Part shown: positions 37,045-46,825 of the stretch, in pieces | Numbering within the stretch: position 1 is the stretch's first letter | Layout: each line of letters opens with the position of its first letter | Assembly: GCF_002806975.1 (NCBI RefSeq) | Contig: NZ_NIHD01000003.1 | Coordinates: forward strand, 434,001 to 498,000 | Length of the DNA stretch: 64,000 bases | Reading direction: 5' to 3' | Source: Marinobacter aromaticivorans | Lineage (GTDB): Bacteria > Pseudomonadota > Gammaproteobacteria > Pseudomonadales > Oleiphilaceae | The notes under the pieces: model-generated | Told to the model about the DNA's origin: nothing | Databases searched by the model: none | The model's input: only the letters and a program-made list of their open reading frames with translations | Translations under genes and position numbers: made by a program

Positions 37045-37884
37045 TTATTTCTGCTTCTTGTAGATATTCTCGTACACGTAGTTGGTGGCTTCCACGAACC
37101 CGTCAATGCTGCCGCAGTCAAAGCGTTTGCCTTTGAACTGGTAGGCCAGCACGCAGCCATTCTTGGCCTGTTCGAGCAGCGCATCGGTAATCTGGATCTC
37201 ACCGTTTTTGCCGGCAGGCGTGCGCTCCAGAATATCGAAAATATCCGGTGTGAGAATGTAACGGCCAATAATGGCGAGGTTGCTCGGGGCATCCTCCGGC
37301 GCAGGCTTCTCAACCATGTCGGTGATGCGGTAGAGGCCGTCTTTCATGGATTCGCCGGCAATAACGCCGTACTTGTGAGTTTCATCCGCCGGCACTTCTT
37401 CAATAGCCACAATGGAGCAGCGGAACTGGTTGTACAGCCTGACCATCTGCGCCATAACGCCGTCTTCGCCGTTACCGGGGCCAACACAGAAGTCATCCGC
37501 CAGCACAACCGCAAACGGATTGTCACCCATCAGGTTGCGACCACTCAGAATAGCATGGCCCAGGCCTTTCATCTCAACCTGGCGGGTAAACGCAAAGGTG
37601 TTGTGATCAATCAGTTCGCGTATGGAGGTTAGCAGGTCTTCCTTTCCGGAGCCGGCAATCTGGTGCTCGAGCTCATAGCTGATGTCAAAATGGTCTTCGA
37701 TTGCCCTTTTGCCGCGACCGGTTACAAAACCGAATTCGTGGATGCCGGCTTCGGCGGCTTCCTCAACGCCGTATTGCACCAGCGGCTTGTTAACAACAGG
37801 CAGGATTTCCTTGGGCATCGCTTTGGTAGCCGGCAAAAAGCGGGTGCCATAACCGGCAACCGGGAACAGGCATTTTTTGATCAT
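37045..37884 (-). CDS. galU: UTP-glucose-1-phosphate uridylyltransferase GalU
   Basis: 279 residues, the length of P. aeruginosa GalU. Makes UDP-glucose for polysaccharide and glucan synthesis. Nucleotide-binding FPVAGYGTRFLPATKAMPKE, ADDFCVGPG and the C-terminal RFDCGSIDGFVEATN. ATG 37884 (MIKKCLFP) has AGGA 8 bases upstream; the frame extends to 37971 without homology. It provides the substrate for OpgH encoded 3.4 kb away and for the exopolysaccharide locus. Confidence 0.95.
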   Translation of the reverse strand: MIKKCLFPVAGYGTRFLPATKAMPKEILPVVNKPLVQYGVEEAAEAGIHEFGFVTGRGKRAIEDHFDISYELEHQIAGSGKEDLLTSIRELIDHNTFAFTRQVEMKGLGHAILSGRNLMGDNPFAVVLADDFCVGPGNGEDGVMAQMVRLYNQFRCSIVAIEEVPADETHKYGVIAGESMKDGLYRITDMVEKPAPEDAPSNLAIIGRYILTPDIFDILERTPAGKNGEIQITDALLEQAKNGCVLAYQFKGKRFDCGSIDGFVEATNYVYENIYKKQK

Positions 37885-38227
37885 CGCATTCGTCCTTTTC
37901 ATCGGATTTCGTAACCTGGCTGGTACTGCTATACAGCAGCAGCATTCCATGGAATGTCGCGAGTTTACCAAGATATTCCGTCAATTGGAGAGCGTAGCCG
38001 GAATTCATTACGTTTTGTAATCGGCAGTTTCGCACGACCGGTTTCAGCCAAGTGCTTGCCAGTGTTAAAGTAAATTTTCAGTTATCGTTATAACCTGCTG
38101 TTTTAGCGAACATTAAAATTGTAAATTTTGGAAATTTTCGGTGGATTGTTTTGCTGCCTTTTTTTAGAGTGGGCGGGCACTTTTAAACTACCGTAATTCC
38201 GGTTAATGATTTCAACGAGGCTGTTTA
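37885..38227. other. Divergent intergenic region galU / barrel gene
   Basis: 343 bases without a gene. The right part (about 38060-38200) is strikingly AT-rich. TATAAC at 38089-38094 is the best -10 for the plus-strand gene, with no good -35. AACGAGG at 38213 is the ribosome site for the GTG at 38228. Confidence 0.4.
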
Positions 38228-39382
38228 GTGGGACGTATTCTGCTCCTGGCCATAATCACGGGCATGGTTACCGGTCAAGCTCTTGCCGATAGCGAAGGGC
38301 CCCGGGCCAGATCCCCTCTGTGGGATCTGTATCCTGCGGATCTTCTCCAGTCGGTTACCCGGTACGTTGCTTCCCACGTCGAGTTTAGCGGCAACTCCAG
38401 CCAGAACAACGACAAGGCAAACGGGCGCCTCAATCTGACCAGCAACAACCTGATCTGGTCTCAGCACATACTTGGGCTTGATTTCAGCGATTCCGTTGTG
38501 CGCGACGGTAACGCTGAATCCACGACGCTTGCGCTCCGCTACTCATTTCCCATTGCAGGTGGCAATTTCCGTATTGATCTGGAAGACAGGGATTATGCGG
38601 GTGCCATCAGCGAGTCGGGGCAGCGCTTCGATGCCCGTGGCGAACGACGCGATCTCCGGATTACCGGCAGCCGTTCTCTCTGGTCCTGGCAGGGAATGGA
38701 AATTGGCAGCGTTGTTTCCCACACCAGCGGCAGCAGCAGTGCTTTTGAAGATGCCGTATGGGTTAAGGATTCCACCCATCAGCTTTCAAGCTTCGGCCTC
38801 GAAGGCAGCGCATCACGGGAGTTGCTTGGCGGGTTTTATGCCTCCACAACACTCATTGCCATGGGGGGGCTGGATTCCGAAGAGACAGTCAGCCAATCGG
38901 GCTACACAAGTGATTCAGATGGTTTCCACAAACTGGCTCTCTCTGCTTCCCTCAGCCGGGAAGTGCTGAGCTGGAACCTCGGGCTTAACGGGCGGTACCA
39001 GTTTGCCCCCGGGGATTTGCCGTCTTCTGAGTACCTGACCATTGCAGGCCCAAGCCTCATGCGGGGTTTTGGTGGCCAGTCCGTGCGGGTGCCGGAAGGA
39101 GGTCTGTTGTGGATGAATGCCCGCAGCCCCGGTTATCACTGGCCCTTTGCATCGGAGCTGAACTCGTCCATCACAATCTCCCTGCTGCAGGGCTGGGCAC
39201 CCTATTCGGCGGCACAGTCTGACCGGTTTGGCAGCACCAGTACCGGCGAAATTTCTTTCCAGCTCTATTCCCGTGATTTTCATGCGGATGTAAGCATCGG
39301 GCAAATGCTCAATGCATCCAACACTGCACTCCTCATGCCTTCCAGCCCGGATCTTTCCTTCTCCATTACGCTCGGCATCTGA
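38228..39382 (+). CDS. TpsB/Omp85-like outer membrane barrel lacking POTRA domains
   Basis: 384 residues: signal peptide (1-20), then alternating strands through to a terminal SFSITLGI. Residues 278-284 read MRGFGGQ in the context SSEYLTIAGPSLMRGF, which matches the loop-6 Arg-Gly-Phe/Tyr motif of two-partner secretion translocators and other Omp85 barrels. There is no room for POTRA domains. GTG start, with AACGAGG 8 bases upstream. Function unknown; next to glucan genes. Confidence 0.65.
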   Translation: MGRILLLAIITGMVTGQALADSEGPRARSPLWDLYPADLLQSVTRYVASHVEFSGNSSQNNDKANGRLNLTSNNLIWSQHILGLDFSDSVVRDGNAESTTLALRYSFPIAGGNFRIDLEDRDYAGAISESGQRFDARGERRDLRITGSRSLWSWQGMEIGSVVSHTSGSSSAFEDAVWVKDSTHQLSSFGLEGSASRELLGGFYASTTLIAMGGLDSEETVSQSGYTSDSDGFHKLALSASLSREVLSWNLGLNGRYQFAPGDLPSSEYLTIAGPSLMRGFGGQSVRVPEGGLLWMNARSPGYHWPFASELNSSITISLLQGWAPYSAAQSDRFGSTSTGEISFQLYSRDFHADVSIGQMLNASNTALLMPSSPDLSFSITLGI

Positions 39383-39473
39383 TCCCTGCCAGTCCCGCCC
39401 TTACCAAGATGTCACTTGAGGCCGCAGTGTAGCTGTTGTTACATCTGTATCCAGGCCTAAAAGGAGTTTTGAC

Positions 39474-41027
39474 ATGTCAGGATTACGCCTGCAGGGGTTA
39501 GTATTTTCCTTTCTTATTCTGTTCGGAGTTTCCGGTAACGCCCTGGCGTTCGGCTTTGACGACGTCATCAAAAAAGCCAAAACCCGTGCCGGGGAAAAAT
39601 ATGAGGCGCCAACCCAGGCACCGGACTTTCTCAAAAACCTCAGCTACAGCGACTACCAGTCGATCCGGTTCAGGCCCGAAGACAGCCTGTGGCGCTCTGG
39701 CAAATCCCGGTTTCAGGTGATGATGATTCCCCAGGGCAGCTTCTACTCCCAGGCCGTGCAGCTTAATGTCATTGATAGCGAAGGCGTACACCCCGTCGAA
39801 TTTGACAAAAACCGGTTTGAGTACCCGAACCCCGAGTTGGCAAAACGGATTCCCGCCAACCTTGGCTATGCCGGGTTCAAGTTAACTTATCCCTTGTCTG
39901 GCGCAGGAACACAAAACCAGTTTCTGGTGTTTGGCGGAGCGAGCTACTTCCGGGGAGTGGGTGCAAACCAGAATTTCGGGCTGTCCGGGCGGGGAATCGC
40001 GGTTGATACCGGCCTCCCGTCCGGGGAGGAATTTCCGGCATTCACCGATTTCTGGATGGAGCGCCCGAAGGCGGATAGCGATGTGATGGTGGTCTATGGC
40101 CTGTTGGATGGCCCAAGCCTGACTGGTGCCTACCGGTTCGAGATCCGTCCGGGCGAGCACACCCGCATGAACGTCAGTGCCGAGCTTTTTTTCCGGGATG
40201 ATATTGAGCAACTGGGCCAGGCACCGCTTACATCCATGTTCTTTTACGGGGAAAACACCCTCAGGCCCCTGGGGGAGTGGCGCCCGCAGGTGCATGATTC
40301 CGACGGGCTGCTAGTGAAGGATGGCAAAACCGGGGAGTGGTTGTGGCGGCCACTGGTTAATCCGGCGCAACTGCAACTAAGCTATCATCATGTTCAGGAT
40401 CTTGATGGATTTGGCCTGATGCAACGGGACCGCCGCTTCGCAGATTTTCAGGATAACGAAGCCCGCTATGATCGCCGCCCGAGCATGTGGGTAAAGCCGA
40501 CTGGTGAAAACAAAGAAGGCTGGGGAGAAGGGGAGGTGGTGCTTGTTGAAATTCCCTCCCGGGCAGAGACTAACGACAACATCGTGGCATTTTTCAAGCC
40601 GGCTCAGCCGATTAAGGCAGGAGAGAGCCGGCGGGTGAATTACTCCGTGCTCTTTGGTGGGCCGGAAATCACCGGGCAACCAAACGCTCGTGCTGTCAGT
40701 ACCTTTGTGGGCAAAGAGAGCCGGGGGGATAACGCTGACGAAGCGCTGCGGCTGATTGTTGACTTCAAAGGTGGCGAGCTTGCCGGGCTGCGCCCGAACT
40801 CCGCTATTGTCAGCCAGGTGAGTGGCGGCGAGGGTGTAGAGGTTATCGAGCACTTTGTTGAGTACATCGAGGCGATTGATGTGTGGCGGCTGTCCATTCT
40901 GGCAAAACCGGCGGTTGACCAGCCACTCACACTAAGAGGGTCCCTTGCCAGGGACGATAAGCCGGTTACCGAGACATGGACCTATCGGCTGGGGCCCTCA
41001 ACGGATCTTCGTGGTAAGTCGTCGTAG
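39474..41027 (+). CDS. opgG: Periplasmic glucan biosynthesis protein OpgG (MdoG)
   Basis: 517 residues (E. coli OpgG 511). Sec signal peptide (1-25), then the MdoG domain: FDDVIKKAKTRAGEKYEAP, LSYSDYQSIRFRPE, ASYFRGVGANQNFGLSGRGIAVDTG, LLDGPSLTGAY and the Ig-like C-terminal domain. Needed for branching of osmoregulated periplasmic glucans. AAGGAG precedes the ATG. First gene of opgG-(small ORF)-opgH-opgD. Confidence 0.95.
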   Translation: MSGLRLQGLVFSFLILFGVSGNALAFGFDDVIKKAKTRAGEKYEAPTQAPDFLKNLSYSDYQSIRFRPEDSLWRSGKSRFQVMMIPQGSFYSQAVQLNVIDSEGVHPVEFDKNRFEYPNPELAKRIPANLGYAGFKLTYPLSGAGTQNQFLVFGGASYFRGVGANQNFGLSGRGIAVDTGLPSGEEFPAFTDFWMERPKADSDVMVVYGLLDGPSLTGAYRFEIRPGEHTRMNVSAELFFRDDIEQLGQAPLTSMFFYGENTLRPLGEWRPQVHDSDGLLVKDGKTGEWLWRPLVNPAQLQLSYHHVQDLDGFGLMQRDRRFADFQDNEARYDRRPSMWVKPTGENKEGWGEGEVVLVEIPSRAETNDNIVAFFKPAQPIKAGESRRVNYSVLFGGPEITGQPNARAVSTFVGKESRGDNADEALRLIVDFKGGELAGLRPNSAIVSQVSGGEGVEVIEHFVEYIEAIDVWRLSILAKPAVDQPLTLRGSLARDDKPVTETWTYRLGPSTDLRGKSS

Positions 41028-41064
41028 AAACTTCCGGCGGTAAATAACGTGCAAGGAGACAGGC

Positions 41065-41331
41065 ATGGAAGATATTTCCTTCCAGGATGTATTCAGCCGT
41101 TTGTACAGCTATCTGTGTGAAGCAGGTGTCGAGATGACCAGTGAGCGCTGCCGGCAAATGCTTCAGCTGATTGATGACGCTGTTGCCACGGTTGGCGAGA
41201 ATACCGGGCAGGTGCTTCTTGATAACGCCATGGACCGGTTACCCGAGTATTTTGTTCTGCCGGAAGCACGGATTCCCACGCCGACACCGCCTTTATACCG
41301 GGGTAGCATCGGGTACAGCCGTAATGGATAG
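41065..41331 (+). CDS. Small conserved-looking protein between opgG and opgH
   Basis: 88 residues, no signal peptide. The N-terminal 55 residues are helical with an acidic bias (DISFQDVFSRLYSYLCEAGVEM); the end is proline-rich (RIPTPTPPLYRGSIGYSRNG). A strong ribosome site (AAGGAGA, 6 bases before the ATG) supports real expression. Its last 8 bases overlap the opgH ATG. I do not recognise the family. It occupies the position of the cytoplasmic N-terminal domain of longer OpgH proteins, but no homology is evident. Confidence 0.65.
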   Translation: MEDISFQDVFSRLYSYLCEAGVEMTSERCRQMLQLIDDAVATVGENTGQVLLDNAMDRLPEYFVLPEARIPTPTPPLYRGSIGYSRNG

Positions 41332-43414
41332 CACCGCTGCCCGCGCCGCCCCGGAACACCGCTGGCGAGGTATTGCCAATCTTCGCCGTGCCGTGTTGAT
41401 GCTGTTTGTGTTTGGCCAGACCGCAGTGGCCTCCTATTATCTGCTCTGGGTGTTGCCATACCATGGCGGGACCGCTCTGGAACTTGGCATGCTGGTGTTG
41501 TTTGCCATTCTTTACGCCTGGATTGCCGTCGGGTTCTGGACAGCCGTGTTCGGGTTTGTGATCAGGCTAACGGGCGGTGATCGCCATTCCATGCTCAAAC
41601 GCCACACAGAGGCGGAACTGCTGAAAACGCCCCTGGCAAAAACCGCTGTACTGCTGCCTATTTACCATGAACCGGTTCACTGGACCCTCAGCGGGTTGAA
41701 GGCGGTGTACCGGGACATTGAACGCACCGGGCAGATTGAGCACTTCGAGTTCTACATCCTTTCCGACAGCCGGGACCCGGACGTCTGGCTGGAGGAGCAG
41801 ACGGCGTGGAGCAAGCTGGCGAAAGAACTGGGAGGTGAAGGCCGGATTTTCTATCGCCGGCGCCCGGTAAACCTGAATTACAAAAGCGGCAACGTTGCGG
41901 ACTTTCTCCGCCGCTGGGGCAGGCGCAGTACCTATATGGTGGTGCTCGATGCCGACAGCCTGATGAGCGGCAGTACCATTGTTCGCATGGTGCGGTTAAT
42001 GCAGCTCGAGCCTGCCGTGGGCATTCTGCAGACCAACCCCAGTATCATCAACGGGCAGTCGCTGTTTGCAAGGATTCAGCAATTTGCCAATCGTTTCTAC
42101 TCTACTTTGTTTGCCACCGGGCTGGCGGCCATACAAATGGGTGATGCGGCATTCTGGGGCCATAACGCCATCCTCCGTATAGAACCTTTCATGAAGCACT
42201 GTGGCTTGCGCAAACTCCCCGGGTTCGGGATTTTTGGCGGCCCGATCATGAGCCACGATTTTGTGGAAGCCGCCTATATGGGGCGCGCCGGTTACGAAGT
42301 CTGGCTGGAGCCGGGTCTGGGGGGAAGCTACGAAGAGTCGCCGCCAACCCTGGCAGATGAACTCGCCCGCGACAGCCGCTGGGCCAAAGGCAACCTGCAG
42401 CACCTGTGGATTATGCTGCGGGAGCCAGGCCTGCGTTTTGCGCACCGGATGGCTTTTCTTAACGGCATAATGGCCTACGTGGCTTCGCCTTTGTGGCTCG
42501 GCTTTCTGATTCTTACCACCATTGAAGCGGCCAATATGACCCTGTCACCCATCGAGTATTTCCCGGAAGGGCATCAGGGCCTGTTCCCACTGTGGCCAGA
42601 GTGGCGGCCAGAGTGGGCCCTCGGCCTGGCCCTGAGTACCCTGGCGCTGCTTTTCTTTCCCAAGTTCCTGGCGATTATTGATGCGGTTATTCACCGGCTC
42701 ACGAAAGACTTTGGCGGGCTGTTCCGGCTGTTCTGCAGCGTGTTGCTGGAAATCGTCATTTCGGTTCTGCTGGCGCCGGTGCGCATGTGGGCACACAGTC
42801 GTTACGTGCTCTCGGCATTATTGAATGTATCACTGCAGTGGGCGGGGCAGAACCGCACCGAGGAAACGAGTTGGAAGGAAGCGCTGATAACCCAGCTGCC
42901 GGGAATGCTGCTGGGTGCCGGTTGGTCGGCCTTTGCCTGGAGCCTGGACACCATGTTTTTCTTCTGGTCTTTGCCCGTGGCCTTGCCCCTGATTCTGGCC
43001 GCGCCTACCGCCGTGTACCTCAGCCGGAACTCGCTTGGCCAGGCGCTGAAGAATCGCCGCCTGCTGCTGATACCGGAAGAAAACAAAACCATGACACTGC
43101 TTGAAGACGCGATTCGGTTTCGTTCACGGGAGCAGACAGACTCCACCCTTACACCGCTTGAACAGGCTGTGCTCAGGCTTGATCACAACCGCCTGCACCA
43201 GGCACTGGCATGGGATCACCGCCGGGGGTCCCGCAAGGCCGAGCTGGAATCCTGTGTGGCGCGTTGCCTTGCGGAGGGGCCGGATGTTCTTTCACGCTCC
43301 GAAATGAGCCAGATTGCCCGGGACCGGGAGTCGCTCAGAGTAATGCACGAAGGCGCCTGGCGGGCACCCCCGGACAGTTTCTGGGGCCGTGCCATAGGCC
43401 GGTTAAGGTTATAG
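41324..43414 (+). CDS. opgH: Glucan glucosyltransferase OpgH (MdoH), short form
   Basis: 696 residues. Inner-membrane family 2 glycosyltransferase that polymerises the beta-glucan backbone from UDP-glucose. Seen are N-terminal membrane helices, KTAVLLPIYHE, VVLDADSLMSG (DxD), YWGHNAI-like FWGHNAILRI, SHDFVEAAYMGRAG and a QRRW-like DSRWAKGNLQ, then C-terminal helices. It lacks the long cytoplasmic N-terminus of E. coli OpgH (847). ATG 41324 (MDSTAARAAPE) is chosen: the frame is open to 41171 but that part overlaps the small ORF. Weak own ribosome site, so probably coupled. Confidence 0.92.
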   Translation: MDSTAARAAPEHRWRGIANLRRAVLMLFVFGQTAVASYYLLWVLPYHGGTALELGMLVLFAILYAWIAVGFWTAVFGFVIRLTGGDRHSMLKRHTEAELLKTPLAKTAVLLPIYHEPVHWTLSGLKAVYRDIERTGQIEHFEFYILSDSRDPDVWLEEQTAWSKLAKELGGEGRIFYRRRPVNLNYKSGNVADFLRRWGRRSTYMVVLDADSLMSGSTIVRMVRLMQLEPAVGILQTNPSIINGQSLFARIQQFANRFYSTLFATGLAAIQMGDAAFWGHNAILRIEPFMKHCGLRKLPGFGIFGGPIMSHDFVEAAYMGRAGYEVWLEPGLGGSYEESPPTLADELARDSRWAKGNLQHLWIMLREPGLRFAHRMAFLNGIMAYVASPLWLGFLILTTIEAANMTLSPIEYFPEGHQGLFPLWPEWRPEWALGLALSTLALLFFPKFLAIIDAVIHRLTKDFGGLFRLFCSVLLEIVISVLLAPVRMWAHSRYVLSALLNVSLQWAGQNRTEETSWKEALITQLPGMLLGAGWSAFAWSLDTMFFFWSLPVALPLILAAPTAVYLSRNSLGQALKNRRLLLIPEENKTMTLLEDAIRFRSREQTDSTLTPLEQAVLRLDHNRLHQALAWDHRRGSRKAELESCVARCLAEGPDVLSRSEMSQIARDRESLRVMHEGAWRAPPDSFWGRAIGRLRL

Positions 43415-43449
43415 ATCAGCAAACAGGCTAACAGAGGAGAACGCAGGCT

Positions 43450-45036
43450 ATGGATCGACGAACTCTGATAAAAACCCTGATAGCAGGAGTGGGTGCCAGT
43501 GCCTTGCCCCTGGCGCCTTTGGTCTGGGCACAGGAATCGGAGCTCAGTTCCGGCGTTAATGGGAAACCATTCAGCTACGCATGGCTGAAAGGCTATGCCA
43601 GGGAACTGGCCGGCCATCCCTACATTTCCCATGAGGGCGAGCTGCCCCAGAGTTTGAAACAGCTCTCCTGGGACGACTACCAGGCAATCGGGTTCCAGGA
43701 AGATCACGCGTTATGGGCCGATAGCGACACCGCCTTCCAGGTGCAGCTTTTTCATCTGGGGTTGTATTTTCAGTCGCCAGTACAGATTCATGAGGTGGTT
43801 GATGGCAAAGCCACCATGCTTCGCTACAACCCGGATTTTTTTGATTACCAGGGTGAACAGCCCCTTGGTGACCTGCCGGGCAACCTCGGCTATGCCGGGT
43901 TTCGCCTTCATTATCAAACCAACTTTTCCCTGGACCTTGCGGCGTTTCTCGGCGCCAGTTACTTCCGCGCGGTGGGTGCGGAGATGCAATACGGCATGTC
44001 TGCCCGAGGGCTGGCGATTGATACCGCCATTGACGGCGACGAGGAATTCCCCCGCTTCAGCGCCTTCTGGCTGGAGAAACCCAAACCCGGCAGCCACGTA
44101 ATGCGGGTGTGGGCGCTGCTTGATTCACCCAGTACTACAGGAGCCTATGCTTTTGTGCTGGATCCGGGTCGCAACATGGTGATGGATGTTGACGTCGCGC
44201 TCTACCCGCGCCAGGAAATCAACCGGGCCGGCATCGCTCCTTTAACCAGTATGTATCAGGTTGGTGAAAACAACCGGCGTATGGGGTACGACTGGCGCCC
44301 GGAAATTCACGATTCCGACGGCCTTGCGATGTTATCAGGCAGTGGCGAGTGGTTGTGGCGCCCCCTCGAGAACCCGGCTCATCTGCGTTTTAACAGTTTC
44401 AGCGATAACAATCCGCAAGGATTTGGCCTGCTGCAACGCGATCGCAACTTTGACCACTACCAGGACGATGGTGTTTTCTATGACCGCCGCCCAAGCGTAT
44501 GGGTGCAGCCAAAAGGCGAATGGGGCAAGGGCAGTATTGATCTGGTGGAAATTCCGACGGTGGATGAAACCTTCGATAACATCGTTGCCTTCTGGCACCC
44601 CGAGGAGCCGCTGAAGCCCGGGCAGGAATATCTGTATGCCTACCGCCTGCATTGGGGTGAACGTGCGCCGGTCAGGCCGCAGGAGCTTGCCACTGTGCAG
44701 GCAACCCGAACCGGCCTGGGTGGTGTCGTTGGCCAGAAACGGGAGTATTTCTCCTGGCGATTTGCCGTGGATTTTGCCGGGGGGATGCTCGAAATGCTGG
44801 GTGACGACGCCGAAGTGGAAGCCGTTATCAGTGCCAGCCGGGGCGAGGTGGAAATAACCTCGGCACGCCCGTTGTCTGCAATCAACGGATACAGGGCGAT
44901 GTTTGATCTGGTTCCGGGCGAATCAGAAGAACCCATCGATATCCGGCTGTACCTGCGCCTCGGCGACGAGCCGCTTACCGAAACCTGGGTTTACCAGTAT
45001 TCACCGCCTCCCGTTTCCGAGCGCAAGCTCTACTGA
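43450..45036 (+). CDS. opgD: Periplasmic glucan biosynthesis protein OpgD (MdoD), Tat-exported
   Basis: 528 residues. The N-terminus MDRRTLIKTLIAGVGASALP is a twin-arginine signal, as in E. coli OpgD. The rest is an MdoG domain paralogous to OpgG (SWDDYQAIGF, ASYFRAVGAEMQYGMSARGLAIDT, LLDSPSTTGAYAF, LLQRDRNFDHYQDD). Controls glucan backbone structure. 35 bases after opgH with GAGGAG upstream, so all glucan genes form one operon. Confidence 0.94.
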   Translation: MDRRTLIKTLIAGVGASALPLAPLVWAQESELSSGVNGKPFSYAWLKGYARELAGHPYISHEGELPQSLKQLSWDDYQAIGFQEDHALWADSDTAFQVQLFHLGLYFQSPVQIHEVVDGKATMLRYNPDFFDYQGEQPLGDLPGNLGYAGFRLHYQTNFSLDLAAFLGASYFRAVGAEMQYGMSARGLAIDTAIDGDEEFPRFSAFWLEKPKPGSHVMRVWALLDSPSTTGAYAFVLDPGRNMVMDVDVALYPRQEINRAGIAPLTSMYQVGENNRRMGYDWRPEIHDSDGLAMLSGSGEWLWRPLENPAHLRFNSFSDNNPQGFGLLQRDRNFDHYQDDGVFYDRRPSVWVQPKGEWGKGSIDLVEIPTVDETFDNIVAFWHPEEPLKPGQEYLYAYRLHWGERAPVRPQELATVQATRTGLGGVVGQKREYFSWRFAVDFAGGMLEMLGDDAEVEAVISASRGEVEITSARPLSAINGYRAMFDLVPGESEEPIDIRLYLRLGDEPLTETWVYQYSPPPVSERKLY

Positions 45037-45060
45037 TGTGGTAGGAACACATCATTCCTG

Positions 45061-45147
45061 GATTGTTAACAATCAAAATCAGTAATTGTTGACAATATTG
45101 GGTTGAAAGCGTAGATTTCCGAAATATCGCCCAATATTGTCGACAAA
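45061..45147 (+). promoter_or_regulatory. prp promoter with three GntR-type operators
   Basis: Three sites with the pattern TTGT-N2-ACAA: TTGTTAACAA (45063-45072, within a perfect 14-base palindrome), TTGTTGACAA (45086-45095) and TTGTCGACAA (45137-45146). A sigma-70 promoter TTGACA (45089-45094), 17-base spacer, TAGATT (45112-45117) overlaps the middle site. The third site abuts the prpR start codon. The pattern fits the FadR-subfamily GntR protein encoded next, so autoregulation is likely. Confidence 0.75.
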
Positions 45148-45149
45148 CC

Positions 45150-45830
45150 ATGCTGGATACCAACGCTCAAACCTATACCCGCGCCGATGAGGCTTTTGAT
45201 TGTCTGCAAACGGCCATCGTGAAGGGGGAACTTGCGCCAGGAGACAAAATCGGTGAGCTGGACCTTTGTTCGCGTTTTGAACTCACCCGCGGCCCGCTTC
45301 GGGAAGCACTTGGCCGGCTTGAGTCCCGCGGGCTTCTGGTGCGCAGGCCTCATGCAGGTGTAAAGGTTGTATCGTTAAGTGCAGCAGAACTGGTTGAGTT
45401 GTATCGCATACGCGAAGTCATGGAAGGCCTGGCAGCTCGCCAGGCGGCCGAACGCATGACCGATCAGGAAATTGCGGACCTTCAGGCCACTCTGGATGGC
45501 CACGAAACCATGATCGAAGAAGCCCATGGGCAGGCCTATTACCAGGCTGAAGGGGATTACGATTTTCACCACCGCATTACCACCGGCAGCCGCAATACCA
45601 AACTGGCCCAGATGCTGTTAGGGGATCTTTACTATATGGTGCGAATGTACCGCTATCGGCTGAGCACCTCCGCCGGTCGCCCCCATCGCGCCCTCGGCGA
45701 ACACCGCCGGATTGTGGAAGCCATTGCCCAGCGTGATGGTGAACTCGCAGAATTTCTGATGAAAAGGCACATCAACGCTGCCCGCGAAAACATTGAGAAA
45801 AAAATAAAGGAAGGCGTTTTAACTATCTGA
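45150..45830 (+). CDS. prpR: GntR-family (FCD) regulator of the methylcitrate operon
   Basis: 226 residues. N-terminal winged helix-turn-helix ([26 protein letters not shown]) and C-terminal FCD ligand domain ([24 protein letters not shown], with histidines in FHHRI and [11 protein letters not shown] that typically bind a metal). Presumed repressor of prp genes, responding to a methylcitrate-pathway intermediate. Three operator-like palindromes lie just upstream. It is not the sigma-54 PrpR of enteric bacteria. No Shine-Dalgarno is visible before its ATG. Confidence 0.9.
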   Translation: MLDTNAQTYTRADEAFDCLQTAIVKGELAPGDKIGELDLCSRFELTRGPLREALGRLESRGLLVRRPHAGVKVVSLSAAELVELYRIREVMEGLAARQAAERMTDQEIADLQATLDGHETMIEEAHGQAYYQAEGDYDFHHRITTGSRNTKLAQMLLGDLYYMVRMYRYRLSTSAGRPHRALGEHRRIVEAIAQRDGELAEFLMKRHINAARENIEKKIKEGVLTI

Positions 45831-45864
45831 ATTCATTTGCTATCTGAAAAGAGAGGAAAATAAC

Positions 45865-46755
45865 ATGTCCAGCAAGCTCTCCCCGGGCGCCCGTTTCCGT
45901 AAAGCCCTCAAAGACAACAAGCCCCTGCAGATTGTGGGAACAATCAACGCCTACGCCGCCATGATGGCGGAAAAAGTCGGGCACCAGGCGATCTACCTTT
46001 CCGGCGGCGGCGTGGCAAACGCCTCCTATGGCCTGCCGGATCTGGGCATGACCAGCATGAACGATGTGGTGGAAGACGTGCGCCGCATCACCGCAGCAAC
46101 CGACCTGCCGTTGCTGGTGGATATCGACACAGGCTGGGGTGGGGCGTTCAATATTGCCCGCACCATCCGGGAAATGGAGCGTGCCGGCGCTGCGGCCGTG
46201 CACATTGAGGACCAGGTAGCCCAGAAGCGCTGCGGGCACCGCCCCAACAAGGAAATTGTCTCCAAAGAGGAAATGGTTGATCGCATCAAAGCCGCCGTAG
46301 ACGCCCGGGAAGACAAAGACTTCTTCATCATGGCCCGCACCGACGCCTTCCAGAAAGAAGGCCTGGAAGCGGCCATTGATCGCGCCAAAGCCTGCATCGA
46401 AGCCGGCGCAGATGGTATTTTTGCGGAAGCGGTTACCGAGCTGGAGCACTACAAGGCATTTTCTGAAGCTCTGGGTGACATACCCATTCTGGCGAATATC
46501 ACCGAATTTGGCGCGACGCCGCTTTATAACCGTAAAGAACTGGGTGAAGCCGGAGCCGCCATGGTGCTGTACCCGCTGAGCGCATTCCGGGCCATGAACA
46601 AAGCCGCGGTAACCGTGTACCAGAACATTCTGGAGAAAGGTGATCAGAAAGACGTAGTTGATCTGATGCAGACTCGTATGGAACTCTACGATTACCTGAA
46701 CTACCACGATTTCGAACAGAAGCTGGACCAGTTGTTCCAGCAGTCCAAAAGCTGA
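45865..46755 (+). CDS. prpB: 2-Methylisocitrate lyase PrpB
   Basis: 296 residues (E. coli 296). Isocitrate-lyase family TIM barrel. Cleaves 2-methylisocitrate to pyruvate and succinate. The catalytic cysteine motif is KRCGH (residues about 121-125), with VDIDTGWGG for the Mg2+ site. AGAGAGGAAAA before the ATG. First enzyme gene after prpR. Confidence 0.97.
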   Translation: MSSKLSPGARFRKALKDNKPLQIVGTINAYAAMMAEKVGHQAIYLSGGGVANASYGLPDLGMTSMNDVVEDVRRITAATDLPLLVDIDTGWGGAFNIARTIREMERAGAAAVHIEDQVAQKRCGHRPNKEIVSKEEMVDRIKAAVDAREDKDFFIMARTDAFQKEGLEAAIDRAKACIEAGADGIFAEAVTELEHYKAFSEALGDIPILANITEFGATPLYNRKELGEAGAAMVLYPLSAFRAMNKAAVTVYQNILEKGDQKDVVDLMQTRMELYDYLNYHDFEQKLDQLFQQSKS

Positions 46756-46825
46756 TATCCGAGTGTTGAGTCATCGGGTTCCCGAACGAAACCCGATCAA
46801 TCATAAATCATAAAGGGAGAGCACC

